A stretch of 64,000 bases of DNA. Origin: an uncultured Lachnospiraceae bacterium (GTDB taxonomy: Bacteria > Bacillota > Clostridia > Lachnospirales > Lachnospiraceae). The stretch covers positions 1 to 64,000 of the forward strand of contig CAJUDY010000017.1 in the NCBI GenBank assembly GCA_910584945.1, in the 5' to 3' direction. A program made the position numbers and the translations under genes. The notes under the pieces are model-generated. The model made no database searches and was not told the DNA's origin. It was given only the letters and a program-made list of their open reading frames with translations. Shown here piece by piece: positions 34,530-42,955 of the stretch (positions are counted from its first letter, which is position 1; each line of letters opens with the position of its first letter).

Positions 34530-34558
34530 ATTATACCCCATGGGGGGATATTTAGCAA
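34530..34558 (-). promoter_or_regulatory. Promoter with CsoR/RcnR-like operator
   Basis: TTGCTA (34553-34558), 17-bp spacer and TATAAT (34530-34535) upstream of the His-rich gene. The spacer and -10 contain TATACCCCATGGGGGGATA (plus strand, 34532-34550), a G/C-run palindrome with A/T ends like CsoR/RcnR-family operators. This suggests metal (probably nickel) control of the CODH maturation operon. Confidence 0.6.
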
Positions 34559-34646
34559 GTGAATTTCTGTATATTTTCTACAAAAATATGGAAATCCGTT
34601 CGCAGCGCTCTTCTGTCCGCTCTGCAGGTACATTTTTACCGACAAA

Positions 34647-34677
34647 ATGACCGAAAGCCGCAAGCGCTTTCGGTCAT
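34647..34677 (-). terminator. metF terminator
   Basis: ATGACCGAAAGC/GCTTTCGGTCAT stem followed by ATTTTG on the minus strand. It separates rnfC2-metV-metF from the nickel/CODH operon. Nothing else is visible between 34559 and 34646. Confidence 0.75.
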
Positions 34678-34698
34678 ATGCAATGCTATGTAAAATGA

Positions 34699-35577
34699 TT
34701 AAATCCCAGCTTCTTTCAGAAGCGCCGGTACTTTGGACTCCCAGCCAAGCGCCATGATGTGGAGGCCCTGGCAGTAGGGTTTGCATGCCTTGATGATACG
34801 TGCGGCGATCTCTACGCCGGTAATCCCTGCTTTTGCCTTTTCCTTGTCCGCCTTGAGCTCGTCAATCATCTCCTGGGGTACATGGATGCCGGCCACATTG
34901 TCGTTCATGAACTTCGCCATTCCCGCGGATTTCAAAATGACGATGCCCAGCTGTACTGGTTTGCCGAACTGTTTTGCTTTCTCCATAAACTCGATGAACT
35001 TCTCCGGCTCATAGACTGCCTGGGTCTGGAAATACTCCGCGCCTGCGTTGACCTTGCGCTCCATCTTCGCCAGCTGCGAATCCACAGAATCGCTGCAGGG
35101 AGATACCACTGCGCCCTTGGCAAACTTCGGCGGCTCGCCCACCAGCTTGTTGCCGCCCAGATCCTCGCCGGACTCCAGCTTGCAGATCGTGTGAAGCAAA
35201 GAAACAGAATCCAGGTCAAAGACCGGTTTTGCGCCCTTGTGATCGCCCAGCTTGATGTGGTCGCCGGTCAGCGCCAGCACATTGTCGATTCCCAGCATCG
35301 CCGCGCTTAAAAGGTCAGACTGCAGTGCGATCCGGTTCCGGTCACGACAGGTCAGCTGATAGATCGGCAGGAGACCTTCGTCTTTCAGCGCCTTACAGGT
35401 CGCCAGCGAGCCCAGGCGCATAACGGAAGACTGGTTATCGGTTACGTTCACTGCCGTAACACCGCTTAAATACGTCTTCGCTTCCTCCAAAAGATGCTCG
35501 ATATGGATTCCTTTTGGCGGTCCTACTTCTGCAGATACTACAAATTCGCCGCGTTCAAATAACTCTGTAATTTTCAT
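34699..35577 (-). CDS. metF: Methylene-THF reductase, MetF subunit
   Basis: 292 residues from the ATG at 35577 (Shine-Dalgarno TTGGAG), a TIM-barrel flavoprotein of the MTHFR family. It reduces methylene-THF to methyl-THF, the last step before AcsE. Family segments are FVVSAEVGPPKG, NVTDNQSSVMRLGS, LPIYQLTCRDRNRIALQSDL and NVLALTGDH. It lacks an NAD(P)H-binding extension. Adjacent metV and rnfC2 fit the acetogen MetF-MetV-RnfC2 complex fed by NADH. Confidence 0.94.
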   Translation of the reverse strand: MKITELFERGEFVVSAEVGPPKGIHIEHLLEEAKTYLSGVTAVNVTDNQSSVMRLGSLATCKALKDEGLLPIYQLTCRDRNRIALQSDLLSAAMLGIDNVLALTGDHIKLGDHKGAKPVFDLDSVSLLHTICKLESGEDLGGNKLVGEPPKFAKGAVVSPCSDSVDSQLAKMERKVNAGAEYFQTQAVYEPEKFIEFMEKAKQFGKPVQLGIVILKSAGMAKFMNDNVAGIHVPQEMIDELKADKEKAKAGITGVEIAARIIKACKPYCQGLHIMALGWESKVPALLKEAGI

Positions 35578-35619
35578 TCTATATCGCTCCAATCCTAATA
35601 TTTTTTAAATTTACTGATT

Positions 35620-36237
35620 CTACACTTCGTCATCCGTTGCGTAATCGCGTATCTGCACCGGACTCTTCAACGCATCCAGACGTCCGATCTTCTCCAGCCG
35701 TCTGTAGATCCGTTCCCAGCCGCACTCCATATCGGGATCTACTTCGCACTTGCCGTTCTTGGCGCCGCCGCACTGGCCGTTTAAGAGGCTCTTGGAACAG
35801 GCAGTAATCGGACAGATCCCTCCGGTCAGGTTCAGGTAGCACTCGCCGCACTGGCCGCAGTCGTACTCCAGAGGCGTCACGCCCTGGAAGCCCGGCAGAC
35901 GGCAGGAATCGCAGGCTGCACACACCATCTTGTCATCCAGATACTCGGCGATCGTCTGTACACCGACGCCGCAGGAGAATACAAGCACCACGTCCGCTTC
36001 TTTGATCTCGTCCATGTGCTTCTCAAGGCGCAGCTTCATATTATCCGGATTGCATATGTAATCTGTCGTTATGGTCCCGGTCACGTTCCCGGAAGCTCCC
36101 AGCTCTTTCTGGAGTTCTGCAGCTTCTTTTTCCGGGAAATGAACTTCCTTACATCCCTGGCAGTTGATGATAAAGAATTTCTTTCCATTCACCAGGGACG
36201 TGATGGTTTCTTTCGATTTTAACTGGGTAATTAGCAT
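35620..36237 (-). CDS. metV: MetV subunit of methylene-THF reductase
   Basis: 205 residues, zinc/Fe-S protein of the MTHFR C-terminal (MetV) family. Cysteines cluster in CAACDSCRLPG, CGQCGECYLNLTGGICPITAC, NGQCGGAKNGKCEVDPDMEC and the N-terminal NCQGC. It forms the electron-transfer partner of MetF. The C-terminal block is nearly the same as residues about 130-200 of the adjacent RnfC2, so the two arose by duplication. Its ATG lies one base after the rnfC2 stop. Confidence 0.92.
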   Translation of the reverse strand: MLITQLKSKETITSLVNGKKFFIINCQGCKEVHFPEKEAAELQKELGASGNVTGTITTDYICNPDNMKLRLEKHMDEIKEADVVLVFSCGVGVQTIAEYLDDKMVCAACDSCRLPGFQGVTPLEYDCGQCGECYLNLTGGICPITACSKSLLNGQCGGAKNGKCEVDPDMECGWERIYRRLEKIGRLDALKSPVQIRDYATDDEV

Positions 36238-36238
36238 A

Positions 36239-38200
36239 TCACTTCATCCCCCTTACTGCATTTTTTCCGGCTTTGATCTTGGTGACTAATGGAATCTTGG
36301 AGGAGCAGATGTACTCGCAGCATCTGCACTCGATACAATCCATGATGTTCATGTCTTTATCACCCTGCCAGTTCTCTTCATCCGCAAATTTTGCAAAATA
36401 AAGCGGAGAAAGTTCCATCGGACAGACGTCCGCACAGCGTCCGCACTTGATACAGGGCTGCTCTTTTGTATGATCCGTATCTACCACGATAATACCGTTC
36501 GATCCCTTCATGATCGGCGCGTTCGTATCGTTCATGACAAATCCCATCATGGGACCGCCTGCCTTGATCGTGACGTCGTCTCCCGTGATGCCGCCGCAGT
36601 GATCGATCAGTTCCTGGGTAATGGTACCGATCTTTACAATATAATTGCCCGGTTTCTTCAGATTCTCGCCGGTCACGGTGGTCACACGCTCCACAAGCGG
36701 CATGCCCTTCTGGATCGCGTCGGAGATCGCCTTCGTGGTACTGATGTTGCTCACCACGCAGCCTACGTCTGCAGGAAGTCCTCCGCGGGGAACCTGTCTT
36801 CCCATCACGCGCTTGATCAGCATCTTCTCAGCGCCCTGGGGATACTTGGTCTTTGCCACGACCACTTCCAGATTCTCACAGTCCGCAGTCTTTGCTTTCA
36901 TCAACTCGATGGCGTCCGGTTTATTGTCCTCAATCACGATAATCCCTTTTTTCGCGTCTACGGTCTTAACGATAGCTTTCAGGCCAAAAATCACGTCGTC
37001 TGCGAACTCCAGAAGCACTCTGTGGTCCGCGGTCAGAAGCGGCTCGCACTCGCAGCCGTTCAAAAGGACGGCGTCTATCGGTTTGTTGGGTTTTAATTTC
37101 ACAGAGGTCGGGAAACCGGCCCCGCCCATGCCGACGATTCCGCTTTCACGGACAATATCAATGATCTCGTCCGGAGTCAGACTGTCAAGATCCTTATGGG
37201 GTTTTACAGATTCGTGCAGAGTATTTTTCCCGTCGGACTCAATAACAACAGACAGGCATTCGCCTCTTGTGGCGTGCGGATGGTTCTCGATGGCCGTTAC
37301 CGTTCCGCTGACGCTGGAATGAACCGGAGCGCTGATAAAGCCGGCCTGTTCGCCGATCACCTGTCCGACCTTCACCATATCGCCCACCTGTACGACGGGA
37401 TTCGCCGGAGCGCCCGCATGCATGGACAGCGGAATGACCACGATCTTCGGATCCGGAAATCTTTCCAGCGGAATATGCTCGGTGAATTCCTTCCGCTCCG
37501 ACGGATGAATGCCGCCGTAATAGCCTTCCAAACGGTTTTCACGGATGGATTTCACATAATCATTTACAAATTTAAAATCAACCTTGGAGTAGTCCCGAAG
37601 CTGTACCGGCTGATTCAGGAATTCGGAAAGACGGCCCTGTTTTTCCAGTCTCCTGTAAATCTTCTCCCATGCGCAGTCCTTGTCGGGATCTACTTCGCAC
37701 TTGCCGTTCTTCGCGCCGCCGCACTGGCCGTTGACCAGGCTCTTGGAACAGTCCACGATGGGACAGATACCGCCGGTGACGTTTAAGTAGCACTGTGCGC
37801 ACGCGTCACAGTTCTTCTTCGTCAGAGCCATGCCGTGATGTCCTGTATAATTCAGGGAATCGCTGGCCGCAAATACGGATTTTCCTGTCAGATCTGCAAC
37901 CGTCTGAATGCCCAGGCCGCAGGAAGCCACCAGAATATGCTCGGTCCCCTCCGGAATCATATCCTGTAACTTTCTCTCTGTCTGGGTCTTGTTGCATAAG
38001 AAGTCAACCCTTGCAGTCCCTGTGACGTTCTTTCCCTGTCCGGTGACAAGCTGTTCCAGCTCGCCGCACTCTGGTTCGTCAATGGTTTCAAATTCCTTGA
38101 AGCACTTGTTGCAGGCAATGATGAACAGGTTGTCTCTATCGGCCAATAATGACACCAGCTCGTCGTTGCTTTTCAACTTATACTTAGTATAGTTTTCCAA
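36239..38200 (-). CDS. rnfC2: RnfC2-like NADH-input subunit with N-terminal MetV domain
   Basis: 653 residues. Residues 1-205 are a MetV-type domain (CDACAQCYLNVTGGICPIVD, NGQCGGAKNGKCEVDPDKDC). From about 210 to the end it is RnfC: an N-terminal biotinyl-like fold (GYYGGIHPSERKEFTEHIPL), then the FMN/NADH Rossmann region (GMGGAGFPTSVKLKPN, NGCECEPLLTADHRVL), and two [4Fe-4S] motifs, CIKCGRCADVCP (from 583) and CIECRCCEYIC (from 622). No membrane helix is present. It likely brings electrons from NADH to MetV/MetF. The main rnf operon is not in the window. Confidence 0.9.
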   Translation of the reverse strand: MENYTKYKLKSNDELVSLLADRDNLFIIACNKCFKEFETIDEPECGELEQLVTGQGKNVTGTARVDFLCNKTQTERKLQDMIPEGTEHILVASCGLGIQTVADLTGKSVFAASDSLNYTGHHGMALTKKNCDACAQCYLNVTGGICPIVDCSKSLVNGQCGGAKNGKCEVDPDKDCAWEKIYRRLEKQGRLSEFLNQPVQLRDYSKVDFKFVNDYVKSIRENRLEGYYGGIHPSERKEFTEHIPLERFPDPKIVVIPLSMHAGAPANPVVQVGDMVKVGQVIGEQAGFISAPVHSSVSGTVTAIENHPHATRGECLSVVIESDGKNTLHESVKPHKDLDSLTPDEIIDIVRESGIVGMGGAGFPTSVKLKPNKPIDAVLLNGCECEPLLTADHRVLLEFADDVIFGLKAIVKTVDAKKGIIVIEDNKPDAIELMKAKTADCENLEVVVAKTKYPQGAEKMLIKRVMGRQVPRGGLPADVGCVVSNISTTKAISDAIQKGMPLVERVTTVTGENLKKPGNYIVKIGTITQELIDHCGGITGDDVTIKAGGPMMGFVMNDTNAPIMKGSNGIIVVDTDHTKEQPCIKCGRCADVCPMELSPLYFAKFADEENWQGDKDMNIMDCIECRCCEYICSSKIPLVTKIKAGKNAVRGMK

Positions 38201-38331
38201 TTGCTCACCTTCCTTATCTTATTTTATTTGCAAAACCGGTACTTATCTGCCCTTGTCCCTTTTCAGCCTCTGCACTTTGATAAAAAGAGCAATCAGCAAA
38301 TAAGACAGCTTTGTTTTTTAACACCATTCTC

Positions 38332-38360
38332 AGTATAATACATATTCACCATATTTTCCA
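38332..38360 (-). promoter_or_regulatory. Promoter of rnfC2-metV-metF
   Basis: TGGAAA (38355-38360), 17-bp spacer and TATACT (38332-38337) on the minus strand, leaving a leader of about 120 nt before rnfC2. The -35 matches only 4 of 6 consensus bases. Confidence 0.45.
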
Positions 38361-38394
38361 GTCTTATTATATATTTTTTTGTAAAAATTTCAGA

Positions 38395-39885
38395 TTATAT
38401 CCTGCCGTACAACCCCATCAGATGGGAGATATCCCGTGCGTTTTTACTGTTCAGCGACTCCTCTTTCACTCTCCATTTCCAGTTTTTTCCAAGAGTCGAC
38501 GGCTGATTGATCCGCGCCCGGTTGTCAAGGCCGAGATAATCCTGCAACGGAATTACGCACAGATCCGCCACACTGGACACCGCTGCCCGGATCAGCTGGC
38601 AGGCGAGCTCCCGGTCGGAATCATCCGGCCGGTCCAGATATTCTCTCACCCGGTGTTTTTCTTCTTTTTCAATGCTTCCAAGCCACCCCAGAACGGTCTC
38701 ATTGTCATGAGTCCCCGTATACACCACACAGTTGCGTATATAATTATGGGGAAGATAATCGCTTGCGTCGCTGGAATCTCTGGAATCAAAGGCGAACTCC
38801 AGCACTTTCATACCCGGATAGCCGCTGTCCTCCACCAGACGCTTGACTGTAGGAGTCACATACCCCAGATCCTCCGCAATGATAGACTGATCTCCCAACC
38901 GGCTCTTCAGCGTATAGAAGAGATCAATCCCCGGCCCCTGTTCCCAGTGTCCGGCCTCCGCAGTCTTATGTCCATAGGGAATGGAATAATATTCATCAAA
39001 TCCCCGGAAGTGATCGATCCGCACCATATCATACAGTTCGAAGCACTTCGCGATCCTCTGTACCCACCAGTCATAGCCGGTCTCCCGGTGATATTCCCAG
39101 CGATAGAGGGGATTCCCCCAGAGCTGGCCGGTGGCGGAAAATCCGTCCGGCGGACACCCTGCCACCGCGGTGGGGAGGCGCTGCTCATCGAACTGGAAGA
39201 GCTCCGGATGCGCCCACGCGTCCGCGCTGTCATAAGCCACGTAGATCGGGATATCCCCTATGATCCGGATTCCGCGCCCATTGACATATTCTTTCAGTTC
39301 CTTCCACTGTTTGAAAAACAGGAACTGTAAGTATTCGTAGAATTCAATATCGAAATAAAGTTCTCTCTGATAATACTCCATAGAATAAGCGAAACGCCTT
39401 CGGATATCCTCCGCCCACTGATCCCATGATTTCCCCTCAAATCGGTCCTTCACGGACATAAAAATCGCGTAGTCTCTCAGCCAGTATCCTTCCTTCTGCA
39501 AAAAGGTGTGGAACTCCTCATTCCGCTCCACGTGACTGCGCTCATAGGCCTTGCGCAGAAGGGGAAAGCGGGCTTTGTAAAGCTTTCCGTAATCCACCTG
39601 CTGCGGATCGTCGCCAAAGTCACAAGCCGCACACTCTTCCCTGGTGAGCACGCCCTCTTCGATCAGCCGCTCCAGATCAATAAAATATGGATTTCCCGCA
39701 AACGTCGAAAAAGACTGATAGGGAGAATCCCCGTAACTGGTCGGTCCCAGCGGGAGAATCTGCCAGTACCGCTGCCCCGCTTCCACAAGAAAATCCACAA
39801 ACTGATACGCTTCTTTTGAAAAACATCCGATTCCGTATTTTGACGGCAGACTTGCCACCGGCAATAAGATTCCGCCTGCTCTCAT
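38395..39885 (-). CDS. malQ: 4-alpha-glucanotransferase (amylomaltase)
   Basis: 496 residues, GH77, full length. It transfers maltodextrin chains and releases glucose. Family motifs are AGGILLPVASLPSKYGIGCF at the start, QILPLGPTSYGDSPYQSFST, the nucleophile region MVRIDHFRGFDEYYSIP, the acid/base IIAEDLGYVTP and the C-terminal GTHDNETVLGWL. It is divergent from the AraC gene and is not in the same operon as the Wood-Ljungdahl genes. Confidence 0.95.
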   Translation of the reverse strand: MRAGGILLPVASLPSKYGIGCFSKEAYQFVDFLVEAGQRYWQILPLGPTSYGDSPYQSFSTFAGNPYFIDLERLIEEGVLTREECAACDFGDDPQQVDYGKLYKARFPLLRKAYERSHVERNEEFHTFLQKEGYWLRDYAIFMSVKDRFEGKSWDQWAEDIRRRFAYSMEYYQRELYFDIEFYEYLQFLFFKQWKELKEYVNGRGIRIIGDIPIYVAYDSADAWAHPELFQFDEQRLPTAVAGCPPDGFSATGQLWGNPLYRWEYHRETGYDWWVQRIAKCFELYDMVRIDHFRGFDEYYSIPYGHKTAEAGHWEQGPGIDLFYTLKSRLGDQSIIAEDLGYVTPTVKRLVEDSGYPGMKVLEFAFDSRDSSDASDYLPHNYIRNCVVYTGTHDNETVLGWLGSIEKEEKHRVREYLDRPDDSDRELACQLIRAAVSSVADLCVIPLQDYLGLDNRARINQPSTLGKNWKWRVKEESLNSKNARDISHLMGLYGRI

Positions 39886-40039
39886 CTCACACCCATTTTA
39901 ACCTTTCCCGGTACGATTTCCGCTTGTCTTTGATCGAAAAAGCTTCCGCTTTTCTACCTGATTATAGTATCATGACCGGCCCGTCATTACAATCTTTTCC
40001 TTCACTTTTTCGACCTTTTTTTCAACCGCTTTTCGGTGG

Positions 40040-40068
40040 TTGATAATTTGTGTGCAATACGTTATGAT
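40040..40068 (+). promoter_or_regulatory. Promoter of the AraC-family gene
   Basis: TTGATA (40040-40045), 17-bp spacer and TATGAT (40063-40068), about 60 bp before the ATG. The Shine-Dalgarno AAAGGAG follows. Nothing else is visible between malQ (39885) and this promoter. Confidence 0.6.
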
Positions 40069-40130
40069 AGGGGAAATCGATACAGTTCACTCGGTAACAG
40101 ACAACCAGCGCGCACAAAGGAGAACAAAAG

Positions 40131-41096
40131 ATGGAACAGCGGTTACTGCCTTCATTAAAAGAGATCCGCCCCCACGGCACCGAAGGATTCCCATGCGCCG
40201 TTTACCAGACCCATGCCGTCCAAAAAGGCATACTGGTCAAACACCACTGGCATGACGAGGTGGAGATCCTGTATTTTTTCGGCGGAAATTTCCGACTGGA
40301 GATCAATATGGAATCGTTTCCCGTGACAGGAGAATGTATGTTCTTTATCAACCCCGGAGAACTGCACAGTATTTTTGCAGAAAAAATCTTAAGTTCCGGA
40401 GAAGACGCCGTCGTCTTTCACCCGGGACTCCTGGGATTTGACGCCTACGATGCGGTTCAGATGCAGCTGATCCAGCCCATACAGAACAAAAAGCTTCTGT
40501 TCCCCCGCTGTCTCATGCCGGAACATCCTGCCTTCGTCCCTGTACGGGATGCCTTTGCCGGTATTCTCCATGCCTTCGGACGTCAGTTGATTGACGAGTC
40601 TCCTTCCGAAAACGGGGTGGTCACAGACGACCTGGCCAGTCAGCTCCGCATCAAATCCTCCCTGCTTTCCATCTTTGCACTTCTTACCGCCCATCAGCTC
40701 TTTACGCCCACGGAAAAGCATTCTGATAAACGTGTGGAACGAATCAAAGCAACCTTGGCCTATATTAAGGAAAATTACAAGGACAAAATCTATATTCGGG
40801 ATCTTGCGGAAGTCGTCAATATGAACGAGCAGTATTTCTGCCGTTTTTTCAAAAAGGCGATCGGACGCTCTCCTATGGAGTATGTCAGCGAATATCGGAT
40901 CAAGCAATCCTTACATCTTCTGGAAGAAACGGACCTGCCGGTTATGGATATCTGTCTGGAATGCGGCTACAACAATCTGGGAAATTTTCTGCGGGAATTC
41001 AAGAAGCAGACAGGCACGACTCCGCTCAGGTACCGTCGGCATTTTCTGTCTGCCAAAGAGGCTCTCTCCATTCCTTCGCCCTCGGAAAAGTCATAA
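40131..41096 (+). CDS. AraC-family transcriptional regulator
   Basis: 321 residues. The N-terminal cupin sensor (about 20-110) contains the metal/sugar-pocket motif KHHWHDEVEILYFFGG and FINPGELHSI. The C-terminal two-helix-turn-helix AraC domain (about 205-305) has YIRDLAEVVNMNEQYFCRFF and the end motif GNFLREFKKQTGTTPLRYRR. It precedes the GH13 gene on the same strand and is divergent from malQ. It probably activates alpha-glucoside use. Confidence 0.9.
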   Translation: MEQRLLPSLKEIRPHGTEGFPCAVYQTHAVQKGILVKHHWHDEVEILYFFGGNFRLEINMESFPVTGECMFFINPGELHSIFAEKILSSGEDAVVFHPGLLGFDAYDAVQMQLIQPIQNKKLLFPRCLMPEHPAFVPVRDAFAGILHAFGRQLIDESPSENGVVTDDLASQLRIKSSLLSIFALLTAHQLFTPTEKHSDKRVERIKATLAYIKENYKDKIYIRDLAEVVNMNEQYFCRFFKKAIGRSPMEYVSEYRIKQSLHLLEETDLPVMDICLECGYNNLGNFLREFKKQTGTTPLRYRRHFLSAKEALSIPSPSEKS

Positions 41097-41221
41097 TCTC
41101 GCAGTTTTTTATCAGAGAAACGGAGGACACAAAGGTAAAACAGTCATAAAATAGGCATATCAAAAAAATCAGAGTGTCACGCCGGCACTCCACATATATA
41201 AAATCATCCGGAGGTACGATT

Positions 41222-42886
41222 ATGACAAAAAAATGGTGGCATGACAAAGTAGCTTATCAAATCTATCCCAAGAGCTTCTGCGATTCCAATGGAGACGGAA
41301 TCGGGGATCTCCCGGGCATCATCAGCAAACTGGACTATCTTAAAGATCTGGGTGTGGACATTATCTGGCTGTCTCCCTGCTATCCTTCTCCTCTTGCAGA
41401 TCAGGGATATGATATTTCCGATTATTACAATATCGATCCCAGATTCGGGACCATGGAAGACATGGAGCGCCTGATCGCCGAAGCGAAAAAACGCGGAATG
41501 TATATCCTGATGGATCTGGTAGTCAATCACTGCTCCGATGAACACGAATGGTTCAAAAAGGCCTGCGAGGACCCGGACGGCAAGTACGGGAATTTCTTCT
41601 ATCTGAGAGACAAAAAGGAAGGCAAGCTTCCGACCAACTGGCGCTCTTATTTCGGCGGGCCGGTATGGGACGATCTTCCCGGCACCGACAAGCAATACCT
41701 TCACGTCTTTCACAAAAAACAGCCGGACCTCAACTGGGAAAACCCGGAAGTACGCGAGGAAGTGTATAAAAACATCAACTGGTGGTTGGAGAAAGGACTG
41801 GGAGGCTTCCGCATCGACGCCATCATCAACATCAAAAAGGCCCTTCCCCTTCACAGCTATGAACCGGATCGGGAAGACGGGCTTTGCAGTGTAAAGGCCA
41901 TGTTAAAAGAGGCGAAAGGAATCGGTGAATTTTTAGGCGAGATGCGCGACCGCACATTCAAAAAATACGACGCATTCTCCGTCGGCGAAGTATTTGACGA
42001 GAAGCCGGAAGAGGTCCCGGATTTCATCGGAGACAACGGATATTTTTCCAGCATGTTTGATTTCAATGAAACCATCTTCGGCCAGAGCGAGAAGGGTTGG
42101 TATGACGCAAAACCGATCACGCCGGACGACTATAGGAAATGCTGCTTTGAAGCCCAGAAAAAAGTCGGTGACATTGGATTCCTGTCCAATATCATCGAGA
42201 ACCACGACGAACCACGGGGAGTCAGCCGCTATATCCCGGAGGGAGACGTAAGCGATCAGAGCAAGAAGATGCTGGCCGTTCTGAACTTTATGCTGCGGGG
42301 GCTGCCGTTCATCTATCAGGGACAGGAGCTGGGTATGGAGAACGTCCCCTTCGCTTCCATCGATGAGATCGACGACATCTCCACACTGGATGAGTATCAG
42401 GTGGCTCTAGACGCCGGATTATCTCCGGAAGAAGCGCTCCGCATAGTAAATAAATACAGCCGCGACAACGCCAGAACCCCCATGCAGTGGTCTGATGAAG
42501 CCAACGCCGGCTTTACCACCGGTACCCCGTGGCTCAAAGTCAATCCGAATTACAAGACCATCAACGCCGCTTCTCAGCTTCAGGACCCGGATTCGGTGAG
42601 AAGCTTTTACAAGGCGCTGATCGCCCTTCGGAAGTCACCGGAATACAAGGAGACGGTCGTATACGGCGCGCTCGCTCCGCTCTGGGAAGAACAGCATAAT
42701 CTGATGGCCTATAGCCGGAAGGCAGACCGGACGCTCTATGTGATCGGCAACTATCAGAACGAGGAACAGTCCGTCATCCTGTCCTCTCCCTGCAAAAAAG
42801 TGCTGCTCAACAACTACCCGGACCTCCAGATGGAAGAGAACGCCATCCGGCTGCATGGATACCAGGTCCTGATTCTGGAAATGTAG
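41222..42886 (+). CDS. GH13 alpha-glucosidase (oligo-1,6-glucosidase type)
   Basis: 554 residues from the ATG at 41222, with Shine-Dalgarno CGGAGG. Alpha-amylase-family motifs are present: KDLGVDIIWLSPCYPSP, MDLVVNHCSDEH (region I), GGFRIDAIINIKK (region II, nucleophile D), SVGEVFDEKP (region III, acid/base E) and IENHDEPRGVSRY (region IV). The QIYPKSFCDSNGDGIGDLPG start is typical of oligo-1,6-glucosidase/trehalose-type GH13 enzymes acting in the cytoplasm. No signal peptide. The exact substrate (isomaltose, maltose or sucrose) cannot be fixed from sequence. It lies downstream of the AraC gene. Confidence 0.92.
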   Translation: MTKKWWHDKVAYQIYPKSFCDSNGDGIGDLPGIISKLDYLKDLGVDIIWLSPCYPSPLADQGYDISDYYNIDPRFGTMEDMERLIAEAKKRGMYILMDLVVNHCSDEHEWFKKACEDPDGKYGNFFYLRDKKEGKLPTNWRSYFGGPVWDDLPGTDKQYLHVFHKKQPDLNWENPEVREEVYKNINWWLEKGLGGFRIDAIINIKKALPLHSYEPDREDGLCSVKAMLKEAKGIGEFLGEMRDRTFKKYDAFSVGEVFDEKPEEVPDFIGDNGYFSSMFDFNETIFGQSEKGWYDAKPITPDDYRKCCFEAQKKVGDIGFLSNIIENHDEPRGVSRYIPEGDVSDQSKKMLAVLNFMLRGLPFIYQGQELGMENVPFASIDEIDDISTLDEYQVALDAGLSPEEALRIVNKYSRDNARTPMQWSDEANAGFTTGTPWLKVNPNYKTINAASQLQDPDSVRSFYKALIALRKSPEYKETVVYGALAPLWEEQHNLMAYSRKADRTLYVIGNYQNEEQSVILSSPCKKVLLNNYPDLQMEENAIRLHGYQVLILEM

Positions 42887-42914
42887 AAAAAGATGATTTA
42901 CATAACATAGAAAG

Positions 42915-42940
42915 GAACCCCTGCAGTGATGCGGGGGTTC
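42915..42940. terminator. Terminator between convergent GH13 genes
   Basis: GAACCCCTGC/GCGGGGGTTC stem, followed by TTCTGTCTGT on the plus strand and by CTTTCT on the minus strand. It serves both convergent GH13 genes. Confidence 0.75.
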
Positions 42941-42955
42941 TTCTGTCTGTCAATT

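Noticed and set aside
38311..38324. Rex-like sequence (TTGTTTTTTAACAC) near the start of the rnfC2 transcript
   Set aside because: The half-sites are too close together (14 rather than 18 bases) and one end is changed, so it does not fit the Rex consensus.
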